Shown here: one piece after another, positions 44,491-56,961 of the stretch
Numbering within the stretch: the stretch's first letter is position 1
Layout of the letters: the number at the start of each line of letters is the position of its first letter
DNA from: Gonatopus flavifemur
Taxonomy: Eukaryota > Arthropoda > Insecta > Hymenoptera > Dryinidae
DNA: 64,000 nucleotides
Direction of reading: 5' to 3'
Assembly (NCBI GenBank): GCA_018340375.1
Contig: JAFFJZ010000049.1
Span: 1,178,001 to 1,242,000, forward strand
Made by a program: the position numbers and the translations under genes
The notes under the pieces: generated by a model
What the model was told of the DNA's origin: nothing
The model's database searches: none
The model's input: the letters and a program-made list of their open reading frames with translations, nothing else

Positions 44491-47251
44491 CAACCGGTCG
44501 CGCGCTCGAAAAGACGTGGGAGTATTGTCCAAGCTGTAACATTCAACGTCAGGATAAAAAGTCCGAATTTCAAAAAACAGAAAATAACAGACGATAGGTC
44601 TTGAAGAATCAACCCTAGTCTCCGTTGAAGATTTTTTTTTGTGACCAATAATTCCTGGGTAAAAAAATTAGAACTGCAAATATTTTTTGGTCTGAGAATC
44701 GATGTTTTTCAATGTTAAACTTGCTCTAACTTTCGCATTTTTCAACATTTTGGGACGAATCTGATCGTCCGTGAGACTTGACGAAAGACGATGATGTTGA
44801 AAAACTATGTAAAAAATTATTGTGAATTATTAATTTTTTCATCCAAAGTGAAAATCATGTTTTCAAGCTTCTTATTGAAGAAGTGATGAACCAAGTTTAA
44901 GCAGGAGGAAACTTCCAGCGACAAAATTGTTCACTAGTGTATGAACTAACTTTCTGAGAAATTTCAGATCGATTAAGCTATTGGTTTGGAAAATACAGCT
45001 ATTTATTTATAAACGCGCAACTCATATTCTTCGTCATTTCTACATAGTTCTCGGGTTAAACGTACAAGGCTGTGTGAAACATAAGTCCACTCAATTTCCC
45101 GACGTACTTTCATGTTTTTTGTGTCAGAGAATCCAAATATCGAACTATTTTTGCAAGATTCATGATAGAATTTCATTATAAACAAATTGTTCGAAACTAT
45201 ATCATAAAGACGCGTTTGGTATTTGAGAAAAATTGAATAGACAAAAAAGTTTTCCCGCTTCACTTGAGGAATGAATTATGTATCAAGCACGTTCACAGTA
45301 CTAAGATTATTCATTCACGTCATCACTTGAAATTATATCCAAGAGATGGAATTCGTTTTTTTTTGTTTCAATATAATGGTTTATGTCGGTGTCGAATACT
45401 TCAATTTCCTCATGAGGGAACATTGAGTGAAACATCTTTCATACAAGATGTATTCCTTATTTCTCTAATGTATCATCAAGGATAACATGTCCCATCAATG
45501 AACAACGGTAAACATTTTTGAAAAAGTCATATCCTCATTCACAGGATTCAATGAATATTAGGTATTGAAATTTTTTCCAACCATTTTATTTCGAGGTATA
45601 ACTCATAAACTTTTTGAACAAAATATGTAACTTCATATAGCTGTCCATAGCTTTCAAATGGAACAATATATCACAGTAGAAGAATTGCGATTCCCTTCTC
45701 GAATATTTGGAACTTTTTTCACGTGCTTCGTCACTTTTCCGGAACATTTTCTCTAGACTTTCGGATTATGCCAGTTTTGTTCATAGTTTCTATCGATGAT
45801 TTGTTGAATAACTTCTGCCCATCCACGCTCAAATACTTTGTCAACGACTGGACATCGTTCAATTTTTGTTGACTTATTCCGACTGAGTCAGCTAATGGTC
45901 TACTCAACGAATCATCGGAAACAATATCTGATTTTACAATATGACTTTCCGGTTTTCCATTATAGTCAAAAGAAAATGTTCCGGAAAAGTGACGAAGTAA
46001 GTAAAAATGAGTTCCAAATATTCGAGAAGGAAATTGCAATTCTTCTACTGTGATATATCGTTTCATTTGAAAGCTATAGACAGCTATATGAAGTTACATA
46101 TTTTGTTCAAAAAGTTTATGATTTACACCTTGAAATAAAATGGTTGAAAAAAATTGCAATACCTGATATTGATTGAATCCTGTGGATAGGAATATGACTT
46201 TTCCAAAAATGTTTACCGTTGTGCATTGATGGGACATGTAATCCTCGAGGATACAATAGAAGAATGAGGAATAGATCCTGTATGAAAGATATTTCACTGA
46301 ATGTTCCCTCATGAGGAAATTGAAGTATTCGACACCCACATAAACCAATATATTAGGAAAAAAACGGATTCCATCTTTCGGATATAATTTTAATTGATTA
46401 AGTGAATAAATAATCTCAGTACTGTAAACATGCTTGATACATAATTTATTCCTCAAGAGAACCGGGGAGTTCGTTTGTCTATCCAATTTTCCTCAAATGC
46501 CAAACGCGTCTTCATAATATAGTTTCAAACAATTTGTTTATAATGAAATTCTATCATGAATCTTGCAAAAGTAGTTCGATATTTGGATTCTCCGACACAA
46601 AAAACATGAAAGTACGTTGGGAAATTGAGTGGACTTATATTTCACACAGCCTTGTCCGTTCAACCCGAGAACTATGTAGGAATGACGAAGAATATGAGTT
46701 GCGCGCTTATAAATGAATAGCTGTATTTTCCAAACCAATAGCTGGATCGATCTGAAATTTTCCAGAAAGTTAGTCCATACATTAGTGAACAATTTTTTCG
46801 GTGAGAGTTTTCTCCTGCTTGAACTTTGCCCATCGCTTCTTCAATAAGAAGCTTGAAAAACATGATTTTCACTTTGGATCAAAAAATTGATAATTTACAA
46901 TAATTTCTTACAAAGTTTTCCAACATCATCGTCTTCCACCAAGTCTTACGGACAAGAATCGATAAGATTCGTTCCAAAATGTTGAAAAATACAAAAGTTA
47001 GAGCAAGTTTAACATTGGAAAACATCGATTCTCAGACCAAAAATATTCGCAGTTTTTATTCTTTTACTAAGGAATTATTGGTTACAGAAAAAAATCTTTC
47101 ACGGAGACTAGGGTTGATTTTTCAAGACCTATCGTCTGGTATTCTTTCTTTTCCGAAATTCGGATTTTTTATTTTGACGTTGAATGTTACAGCTTGGACA
47201 TTACCTTCACGTCTTTTCGAGCGCGCGACCGGTTGTTGCATCCGGACGCTC
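44475..47251. mobile_element. Element C: near-perfect 2.8-kb palindromic element
   Basis: Starts GAGCGTCCGGATGTAACAAC and ends with the complement. Arms 44475-45752 and 45971-47251, about 1.28 kb each, are inverted copies. They enclose only 218 bp. Flanks are TAAT and AAAT, an imperfect 4-bp match. Inserted in the gypsy extra ORF. Same family as A, B and D. Confidence 0.9.
45753..45975 (-). pseudogene. DUF7869-like C-terminal fragment in the spacer of element C
   Basis: The minus strand reads FDYNGKPESHIVKSD, then SLSRPLADSVGISQQKLNDV and SLTKYLSVDGQKLFNKS. This aligns by eye with the end of the element A gene (YGYNGKPKTNFIES; QPAESIGISPAKVNDVEKL; RQKFFNDS). The frame continues into the arms on both sides, so only the middle is informative. 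It indicates that element C derives by internal deletion from an autonomous element like A. Confidence 0.68.
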
Positions 47252-48079
47252 AAATTTCAATGATGCTGGAAGTTTTTCCGAAGTACATATATAAAGTCCG
47301 ACAGAACGAAACAAGACAAACTAGAATGATAGAAGGAACAGACAAAGACAGAAAATGAAGGAAAACAACGAAAACAAATACAAGCACACACACGTTCGAG
47401 AACCAAAAACTACCTCAAGAACACCATGAAATACAAAAAAATAGAACATAAAGAAATTAGGAATGAGTGGAAATGAGGAAATCAAACAGGAAAAAACACA
47501 CCACCACACAAAATGTGAACACATAGAAAAGACAACGAACAATTGTAAAGAAAGGGAAAAAGCACACATACACACAAAATTGTGAAGCAAAAACACACAT
47601 ACAAAAACAGATGTAGGAATGATAACACATGCACACATACACTACACAAATTTGAAACACAAAACAGGAACATGCGAAGAAAAAGAGAATGTAAAATTGA
47701 TGTTTTTTCTCTCTCTTCTCTGTATGTTACGGAACAAATCTCTCGGATGTACTTTGAAATATATAGATTCGGACACACACTAAAGAACAGAACAACCAAA
47801 GAAAATGTACATAGTAAAACATAATGAATGAGGTTAGACAATAAGAACATTAGGAATAGAAAACACGGATAGAATTGAATACACAACACCAACACACACA
47901 CATCATACGCACGAGACAAATACGGAGGCAGAAAGAATACAACATGACCCAACAGGGAGGAAAAACAAACGGAAAGAAAGGAGAGAAAAGGGAACCACCA
48001 ACAGGGAATCACAAAAGGGAAAAAACACCAACGCAATAACACTACGCTTCTGCTCCGTTCACACTAGGAAGAGGAGAGT
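47252..48079 (+). other. Gypsy 3' internal region and polypurine tract
   Basis: The A- and C-rich sequence continues from the extra ORF, with no recognised protein. It ends with AGGAAGAGGAGAG (48067-48079), the plus-strand primer site directly before the LTR. Confidence 0.65.
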
Positions 48080-48414
48080 GTAACGGAGACGTGGCAATGG
48101 CACGTCAACGAGACGCGGGACACGACGTTCGCCACCGGCCCAGTTGTTCGCTGAACGTGACACACGTACGTTTGTTATCCCGCTAAAGGAATTTGTACCC
48201 TCTGACCACGTTTCGAGAAAGTAAAACGAAGCGAATGCGACGCATCTGTTTGCTCTGAGTGGCATATTAGGAAGCCCGAAGTTATAACATGTAAAATTAT
48301 TCACTCCATCCGGTGCACCGTGGAATCTCGCTGTAGATACCCTATTCATCTCCTCCCACAAAGATTTCATCCTCCCCATCACTCGGAAGGAAGACCATCG
48401 GCCAACCACCAATT
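48080..48414 (+). repeat. Gypsy 3' LTR, 5' portion
   Basis: Begins TGTAACGGAGACGTGGCAAT right after the polypurine tract; TG is the usual LTR start. Its continuation lies beyond element D, from 50876. The LTR end was not located and no 5' LTR is in the window. Confidence 0.65.
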
Positions 48415-50875
48415 GAGGGTCCGGATGCAAGAACCGACGATACGCTCGAAGAGTGATAGAAGGATTGTCCAAGCCATGAACGTCACACGTCAAAATCAAG
48501 TTGAATTCCGGAAATTGAAAAATACTGGGTGATAGGTATTGAGGAATCAATCCGAGTCACCGTCTACGATTTTTCTCCATGATCGATAGTTTTCGAGGAG
48601 AAAAATAAAAACTACCTATTATTTCACACCAAAAATCAATGTTTTTGAACATCGAACTCATTCTAACTCGGCCATTCCTCAATGTATCGGAATGGATCTC
48701 ATGAATTCTGATTCGTTCTTTTCGAAGACGACAATGTTGAAGAAATGTGTAAGAATTAATAACAAATTGGTGAATTTTTGATCCGAAGTGAAAACCACGC
48801 TTTTCATGCTCCGCACTGAAAAAGTGATGGAAGAAATATGAGCTACAAAGAACTTCCAGCGACAAAGTTGTTCTTTAGGATATAAAGAAATTTCCTGAGA
48901 ATTTTCAGATCGATTGAACTAATAGTTTGCATAATACAGCGATTCTTGTATAAGCGCGCAACGGAACTTCTTCATGATCTCGCGTTGTTTAGCAAGTGAA
49001 GTTGGGGTCCGTACAAAAGATTGTACTCCTTTGATTTCTCAACGTGGGTTTATGTTTTTGAGGTCGGAGAATCCGATTATCGAACTATTCTCGCACCTCC
49101 CGCAATACAGTTCTTCCTATGAACAATTTCATTGTTTATAACTTTTCAAACTGTTGATTCTGAGGGAAAATTGCTCAGAAAAAAATACGGTTTTTTTTTA
49201 TTCTGTGACGAAGGAGTTTTCTATAAAACATTTTCCCTTCTTCTCAACTGTTCATTTTAATAGTATTGTTATATCGCAGTCAATATGAAAACAATTCTTA
49301 TAACTTCATTCCTCAAGCAGGTGTATGTGTTTGGGATTCACGAATCTGAATATCATACCATTTTGTGAAAAATTCCTTATCCAATTTTGTTGTGGAAACG
49401 ACAGCTTCGAACGCGGGCTGTAACCAAAATTCGAAAAGTAGAGCTTGCCTACATGAATTACCCCGCGTGAATAGTTCAAGTGTATAAGTACGTCCGTGTA
49501 TGATCCGTGCGATCGACTCAGGTTCGAAAATCACCGAAGTCAGTCGTTGCGAAGCGCTTCACTAATGATATGTACGTACGTGTGTGCTAAATCTTGCTCT
49601 TTCTGGTTGCTACGCGCAATTTGTACCGTTCCTATTACGCTCATAAAGCTATTGTTGACTAATGGTGAATGCTCTGAGCCCTGAGAATCTTTTTTGAATG
49701 TGTGGTGTATGGAAAGTGTGCATCGGAGTGGAAAGCGCGTAGAAACGTGGAGGAACGATTCATCTTCTTCTTTCTGTTCATATCAATTTCAAATTCAACG
49801 TTTACAGGGAAAGAATCGAACCTTCGTGTTTCAATTGAACTCCCTTTGAATTGTAATTTTCATAACTATTAATCATTCATCAGTCGAGTCAATTGTAATC
49901 ATTCCTCGGGTTGAGGTCCGGCATTTATAGTTGGAAGAGAACAATTAATTTAGTAATAAATTAATCTATCAGAGGAACTTGTACATCTGAAAATTATTCA
50001 AAACCTTCTCATTCTTGTTCATCCCCATTTCAAATTTTTTCACAAACAATTTATTTACCCAAATCGACCCCACGTGCTAAATATTGGTTTGATGGTGCAA
50101 GTATTCGAACAAAAAGATTCTTTGTGATCGTAATGTAAATCAAAATATTGATATCATGTATTTAGTGTATATTTCCACATAATATAATTTTATATATATA
50201 TATATATTATGAACAAAACATCTATTTTCCGTAACATCATAGTTCCGTATCTTATAAACTCGCAAAGATCATCAATTATTGACTTCACTCGATAAACGAC
50301 GCAAGATCATGAAAAATTTCCGTTGCGCGCTCATACAAATATCGCTGTATTTTGCAAACTATTAGTTCAGTCGATCTGAAAATTTTCAGAAAATTTCCTT
50401 ATATCCCAACGAATAACTTTGTCGCTGAAAATTCTTTGTAGCTCATATTTCCTCCACCACTTTTTCAGTGCGGAGCATGAAGAGAGTGGTTTTTACTTCG
50501 GATTGAAAATTTATCAATTCGTTATTAATTTTTACACATTTTTTCAACATTGTCGTCTTCGAAAAAGTCTCGCAAATCAGAATTCACAAGATTTATTCCG
50601 ATACATTGAAAAATGGCCGAGTGAGAATGAGTTTAATGTTCAGAAACATTGATTTTTGGTGTGAACTGATAGGTAGTTTTCATTTTTTCCCTCGAAAACT
50701 ATCGATTATAGGAAAAAATCGTGAACGGAGACTCGGATTGATTTTTCAATACCTATCACCCAGTATTCTCCAATTTCCGAAATTCCAACTTTTGATTTCG
50801 ATGTGTGACGTCATGACTTGGACAATACTTCTATCACTTTCCGAGCGTATCGTCGGTTCTTGCATCCGGACCCTC
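48415..50875. mobile_element. Element D: long-inverted-repeat element with AATT duplication, in gypsy LTR
   Basis: Starts GAGGGTCCGGATGCAAGAAC and ends with the complement. AATT flanks both sides (48411-48414, 50876-50879). Arms about 48415-49012 and 50285-50875 match well (for example AATACAGCGAT and GCGCGCAACGGAA). The 1.27-kb spacer is unlike that of A or C. Confidence 0.9.
49013..50284. other. Spacer of element D
   Basis: A minus-strand frame at 49313-49534 (LLFEFWLQPAFEAVVSTTKL) is unrecognised. A (TA)n run lies near 50192-50208. Otherwise non-coding. Confidence 0.4.
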
Positions 50876-50879
50876 AATT

Positions 50880-52180
50880 CATCGACGGGACGAACACCTA
50901 CTCACACATACACTTACACGGACAGGTTGATCCAAGCTCGATTAGGTGAGAACGATTTACTTCGCTTCAAGAAAGAAAATAAATCTTCACAATTTTCGAA
51001 GAATCATATGCAATTGATTCCCTTCTTCCCCCCTTCGGAATCACGCGCCGTCCCACCACGGGGAACGGACGCCGTTGAGTCCGTTATACGCTATATGGGA
51101 TTTCCCGTATGTGATTCCGGAAATCTGTGTTGGGATTCGTGATCAGCGATCCCAAAAACTCCAAGACAATTGTATCCCTAATTCGAACAATTTTGAATTC
51201 TTCCGATCGCCATATTGGATTCGTCATTTGTAATTCTACAAATCTGAGTTTGAATTCGTTTTGTGATATGCAGATTGTTTTTCAAATTCCTAGCGCTATA
51301 TTGGAGTCGGCATTTGCAATTTTGGAATCCTGAACGTATCGATTCAATCCAGGATGCTCGAATCACATGTTTCAATCAATAGTGTGACGTGGTAGTTGCA
51401 ATACTCTCTCTCTCTCTCTGCCTGATCGTTGCCGTTGGCTCCGTTCAGCCGGGATTCAAAGGGAACTGTCCTCTGAATCATACATCTTCTTATTGTATAT
51501 AGATATATTCAGTCAGTAAATAGTAATCCCACAGAAAATCCGCAAATCAACGATTAAGGATTGAGAATGGAAATTTCTTGTTCGAAGAGGATTGAGCAAA
51601 CCGAGTGATCAACCGTAGATTACCAATGATCTTTTGATTTCTTTATGCATGCGATTGTTTGACATGGTACGAAGAACCCGAGAAGAAGAGAGAGAGAGAG
51701 GGGGATGAGCGGACATATACCGCATCCGCCAGGAGCCGCTACGTGCATCTATTAGAGGTCGATGATTATATATTCTCCTCTATCCTGCAACGTCTCTCTT
51801 CGTACTCTTACTAGGAGGGGAGAGGGGACCATCAGAAAAAACGAGGAGGCAGCACCAAATTACGGGCGATTCTCATCTTCAATCATCATAAGGACCGAAC
51901 CAGAAACTTTCTAAATCTTCCTGAGATGAGGAGAATTCTGGTTCGTGGTGGAATTAAACCAAATAAGGACCACGTTCTGCGTGCACCACAATGGCTATCA
52001 TATTGCTCACACTGCGCACGCATTTAAATTGACTAGCTGCAGAGTCGCAGGGAGACGAGCACTTTTGAGTTGGACGGCAATCGGTACAGTTACACGCCTA
52101 AACAGGACCTTAGAGACGCATACAGCGCGAGACTGAATAATGGAACGTTCGTTTTCTCAATAATGTTTGGACCTTGAATG
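50880..52180. other. Gypsy LTR remainder then unassigned sequence
   Basis: Probably LTR sequence at first, then minisatellite-like sequence at 51060-51345, a (CT)n run near 51403-51420 and a (GA)n run near 51687. No gene recognised. Confidence 0.4.
51060..51345 (-). repeat. Minisatellite fragment related to the 60.5-kb array
   Basis: GATTCGTGATCAGCGATCCC near 51136 is the complement of the GTCGCTGAT-ACGAATC motif at 60.5-60.9 kb. CATATTGGATTCGTCATTTG and TATTGGAGTCGGCATTTG mark two further degenerate units. Confidence 0.55.
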
Positions 52181-52263
52181 AGTTCTCGCTATTTTTTTCA
52201 CAAAATAGAATTTCATTCAAAATATATGGAATTAAAACGTTGTATTCAAAGTATCGCCCATCA

Positions 52264-53282
52264 CTAGAGACCACTTTCTCCCATCTTCCTGGCAGTATAT
52301 GAATTCCGCGGTGAAAGAACGACGTCTTTTGAGGCTATCCAAGGATCGACCCATTTTTTAGCTTCTTTGTAAGGATCAAAACGCTGGTCAGTGAGGCCAT
52401 GTGCCATCGAACGGAAAAGATCGAAATCGGAAGGAACTATGTCAGGTGAATACGGCGAGTGAGATAGGACTTCCCATTGAAGCGTTTCCAGGTAGGTTGT
52501 CACTGGTTTTGGCATATGAGGCCAGGCGTTGTCATGTAACAAAATCACTCCGTCGTATCTTTCCTTGTATAGCGGCCGTTTTTCTCCAAAAGCTCGACTT
52601 AAACGCATCAATTGGAGTTGATAGCGATCCCCCGTGATAGTCTCATTCGGTTGGGACAGCTCATAATCAATTACATTTTGCTGACCCCACAAATACAGAG
52701 AAGAAGCTTCAAGCCATGGATATTTAGTTTTGCGGACGATGTTGATGCATGGCCAGGCTCACCCCATGATTTTATACGCTTTGGATCATCATAGTGTATC
52801 CATTTTCCATCGCCAGTCACGATACGGTGCAAGAAACCTGTTCGTTTCAGCCATTGGAGAAGTAGTTCACACGTGACGAAGAGCCGTTCGATGTCTCTTG
52901 GCTTCAATTCATACGGCACCCAAGGTCCTTGCTTCTGGGTCATTCCTGACATTTTCAAACGTTCTGAAACAATTGACTCATCAACTTGTAATTGTTTTCC
53001 AAGTTCTGCTAGCGTCTGAGATCGGTTTCCATCAAGCAATTCCTCCAATTCTCTGTCTCCAAATTTTTTTGGTTTACCAGAACGTTCGTCATCCTCAAGT
53101 TCGAAATCCTGATTTTTGAAGCATCGAAACCAGTCTCTGCATGTCGTGTCCGACAGAGCATTGTCACCATAAGTCTCAACAAGAATCCTATATGCTTCAG
53201 CTGCAGATTTCTATTGGATACAGTAGTGCAATGGAATTTCCCGCAAATCTACTTCAGTTGACACAGAAGTAGATATTGTCAA
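52264..53282 (-). pseudogene. Mariner transposase (mellifera-like), decayed
   Basis: Reads TISTSVSTEVDLREIPL (start codon appears mutated to TTG), a TAG before KSAAEAYRILVE, then CRDWFRCFKNQDFELEDDER, LLDGNRSQTLAELGKQLQ and WVPYELKPRDIERLFVTCE. The triad remains as VTGDGKWIHYDD, LLHDNAWPHM and YSPDIVPSDFDLF. A frameshift near 52690 separates the halves. It is more diverged from the family than the copy at 8.4-9.4 kb, so it is probably an older insertion of a related lineage. Confidence 0.85.
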
Positions 53283-53339
53283 AACTAATAAGCAATCACT
53301 TTGTTTACACTGAAGTGAACAATCATACACTAAAATTTC

Positions 53340-55440
53340 ATGTTAGATACAGTACTTCCTTGCGAGTACGTTACCATCCGAAATTTCAAGCACGGAGTAC
53401 TGTGAATGCCATCTGTGATGAAACAACGAGAACTCATTGAAGGTCCTAATATACTTTCGTTTATCCCGCTACCACTGGTGAAATGATCTGATCATGACGA
53501 CTGTCCCGAGGAGGCTGCATTGCAATAAAGGTGAGCGGATTCAGCTAGTCAAGTCTACCATTGTGTTGCATTTGTTTTCTGCTCCGACGCTCCCGTTGAA
53601 CTTGCGCGTGTTCATCTCAGGTTTGAATTCACACTTGAGTGTCGAGTTGACTGCAGAACGTTCGTTCACTCCTTTTCTGTTGTGTGAAGATTGTATGACG
53701 ACTTATACCGGAGTCGGAGTAAGACTGGCCACAGGTGATCACGTGGTTCACTTGTCCGGGATCTGATTCTGATACCCTAGCATGTATGTACCATGGGGCC
53801 CAGCATGGGCTCCATTCTGTCAATATGGGCCCAAGACTGGGTGAGGGTAGGCCAGAGTTAATACCACTAGGGTGAGATCAAAGTTCATTATGATAGTCTA
53901 CCGTAACTGTTTTCTTAGTCCATGGGATTTGGTAGGTAATATCAATGGTATGTTTGATAAAATTGGGCGATTTTATACATTGTGAATTCAAACCATATTC
54001 CACTCGCTTCACTTGTTTTCTTTGCTGCTTGTTGCATAAGCTCTAAGCTCATTAAATTTTGTCTTTCCCTGGTGGAAATATTTCTCTTAGAATTTCTGAG
54101 AATCTCTGAAAAACTCTCAGGATTCGAACATTCTCTGTAAATCTCTGCAAGTCTCTGTAAAATTCAGAATAACTCTGTAAATCTCTGAAAATATTCTGAG
54201 CATTTCTGAAAAACTCTCAAAGTTGGAATCTCCACCAGGGTCATTATATTTCACATCTCTCTTGTGAACCGTGGCTTTAGAAACACCTGTAATATTGATT
54301 ATGTGGAAATTATATTTTTGCCTCTGTTTCATTTCGAATCATCTCTCTTCCAGTTGAGGAGCCTCCTTTTGGTTCACTTCTCCTTCTACCCACCCCTCAC
54401 GATTCGCTAGCTAGGAGGGTAACACAACAGGAAGCCTATTCGGAAATTTCACAACTCGTTTTGGTTAATTGTACGCATGTGCTCACTCTTGACGGAAGTT
54501 TTCTTATTTGGTGACGGATGTGTCGTTATCTGACGCTCTTAACTCGGTTTCCTCTGTCACACTCCTCTGAAATTTTTTGATTGTGTGAAAAGATGAAGTA
54601 TCGCGAGTGAGCAGGTGAGGGGAAGGATACGGCATCACAATAGAGCTATCCACTGCACACGTTCCGTGAGCATATGACAGCTTCTGATCATTATCGTCAC
54701 GTCTACTCTTCGTTTGAGCTCCATATCGCTGAACTGTTCTTCACGTTTCCGAAAAACCATATGATGTTGGAAAAAAGATATTTCGATGAAAATTTCGATC
54801 GCCATTTGGAATCTGCATTCACGGAATTGATATGTGGAGGTGAGGTAGCTGATTCAACAAAGAATGTCCCATTTATGTATGAGGTGAGTGGGTTTCGTCG
54901 GATGAGGGGGGGGGGGCACTTATCGGGTAGAGTGGGAATCGTAATCGGAGGAGTAGGTGCGTATTGTGCATATTTTTGGTATTCTATCATAAATGAGAGT
55001 GGTAACCCATTAACGCCCAATAGGACAGATATCCCAACTTTAGCTCGACCGTAGCAGATGATATCAAAATGACGTTTCTATAATTTACCTCAATGCTTCC
55101 GTAGTATTCTTGTGTATGCTTTTTTGATTGGCGGGGGAAGGGTTGCATTTCGATCACTTATGAGAAGAATATGACGCGTTTTGAATGGCAGAATCAACAA
55201 GAATACCCGAAAAAAATGTTTAATTATTTTTTCTTGTCATGAACAAACCATGGATATCACTCCTCAACTTCACCAAGAGGAGTTTTCGGTTTTGCGTGGA
55301 GCTGTTCTAACCTCTCTAGGACGTACGCAATAAAATTGAATATACAGTAAGTGACGGAAACTCGAAACATATCAGCAGTGCACATTTTTCAATTGATCCG
55401 AACAATCTTATACACGGGTTCTTCGGGTCACTGATTACAA
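53340..55440. other. No gene recognised; short-unit repeat
   Basis: Contains the CTCTGxxAAT-type array at 54070-54235 and a nine-base G run near 54908. A plus-strand frame at 54674-55054 has no recognised domain. Confidence 0.45.
54070..54235. repeat. Short tandem repeat (AAATCTCTG-like)
   Basis: Degenerate 10-13 bp units: GAATCTCTG, AAACTCTCAG, TAAATCTCTG, CAAGTCTCTG, repeated about a dozen times. Confidence 0.65.
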
Positions 55441-55700
55441 ACTCACCATCATAATACAGAAATTCAAGATGACAGATTCAATATAGTGGACGGACAGTAA
55501 ATGAGACCTCGAAATTTGATGAAAATGGGTACTCGGGGATTTTTTGGAGTCATTGATCATACATTAACCATCATAATATCGGAATTCAAAATTTCGGATC
55601 CAATGAAGCACATAAAACTGATAAAAGGCCTCAAATATCGCTGAAGATGGGTACTCGGGGAATTTTGAGATCGCTCACCACGAATTTCCGCTCAGATTAT
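55440..55700. repeat. Minisatellite, ~120-bp units
   Basis: GATGGGTACTCGGGGA and CATCATAAT(A/-)TCGGAATTCAA recur about every 120 bases over two to three units. Similar in layout to the array at 60.5 kb. Confidence 0.6.
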
Positions 55701-56961
55701 CAAGTTCCAGGCGGCGAATCTACTTTATAGGTTGAAAACTTGACGGAAGATGAGTATTAAGGCAACAGTATATACTATACAGTATATATGTTGCTTAATC
55801 ACCATAACTAACGTTCCCCGATCCTCCTCACGTGGGAGTGAACATACCAACAATCATTTACCTATTTTTTCGGGTTTTAAAATTTCCCCTGTTCTCTTCT
55901 ATTGAAATTATTCTTTGTTTCAAGGCACTCATAAGTATACGTAGTATACCTAGCATGGAGTCCCTATGACACCCGCTATCGTACCTTCACCGTATCTTCT
56001 AAAATATTTGAGGAATCCAATGGGGAGTTGGAGAGTTTTCCATCCCATGGAATACTGATTGATAATCTGGGACGAGTGAACCAAATTGGTCGAACTTTGA
56101 AGGAGACCTTCCTCAAACCCTCTCCAAGGGGCCATCCAACTTTTATTGGAATCGAACAAGTCCTTCTATTTTTCTCGAAGAATCTGTGATCTCAGAAAAA
56201 ATTCCCTCCGCTGTATACATATATATCAGCGCGTTCAAGCAAAGCAGAACATCAGGCGCTTGCGACACCTCTTTTGCATCAAATGCACTGTGTTCAACTA
56301 GCTCACAGTTGATCGAAAATAGCTCACAACATTATCTGAAGGCATGGATCGATGTATTTTTCCCCGCTCTTCCCAATGGTGCCATCAGTTTTCACTCAAA
56401 AACATTTTTTGATTAAGAAAATCCAGTTTGAACTTCGAATTGTATTTTCTTCAAATACGCCGCTTCGGAATTTTATTAAACAGATAACAACCACAAGAGC
56501 AACTCTACAAGAATATGTAAGAAAATTCAGAGTGGAGAAGCAAAGAGTATCAGGATGACAATCAAACCACTGTGCCGTCACTTGTTTTATAATTGAGTTG
56601 TCTGTAACCTATTAGTTCTTATATTCTGAATAACGAATCCACAAACATATTTGTCACACTCACGCCAGCATGCGCATGGAGTTGAATGTGTAAAATAATC
56701 CCGATATTTACAATTTCATGGTGATTCTTGTCATATTCTATAGTTTGATGTGTTCTTCACGTTTGTTTATGTTATCAAGAAGGTTTTCTAACTGCGCATC
56801 GTTTTGAACGTTTGTTCACAACTACTCTCATTCCGCAATGAGAACAATCAACTTTGAATACATTTGCGCAAGCTGTTTGAAGCTGTGACAATGAAACTGA
56901 AACATTGTTTTGCCCCTTACGAAGAAGAATTGGAGCATTCTGAGAATCTTCAAGGGGTCAT
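55701..56961. other. No gene recognised
   Basis: Non-coding AT-rich sequence; a short ATACTATACAGTATATAT palindrome lies near 55770. Confidence 0.45.

Larger units (their letters stand above)
42010..48414 (+). mobile_element. Ty3/gypsy retrotransposon remnant, 5' truncated, interrupted by element C
   Basis: Contains RNase H and integrase (42060-43737), a further ORF (43816 on), then after element C a continuation of the same A- and C-rich, T-poor plus strand to a polypurine tract (48067-48079) and an LTR start (48080). Protease and reverse transcriptase are missing. Element D interrupts the LTR at 48415. Confidence 0.82.

Noticed and set aside
42472..44648. Cysteine-, valine- and phenylalanine-rich minus-strand frames resembling membrane proteins
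   Set aside because: They are antisense to the A- and C-rich gypsy strand, which carries the recognisable RNase H and integrase motifs.
47321..48042. Hydrophobic minus-strand frames near 47.5-48.0 kb
   Set aside because: Same composition effect from the gypsy 3' region; no conserved motif.
49313..49534. Minus-strand frame in element D as a transposase fragment
   Set aside because: No match to the DUF7869-like protein of element A or to any motif that I know.
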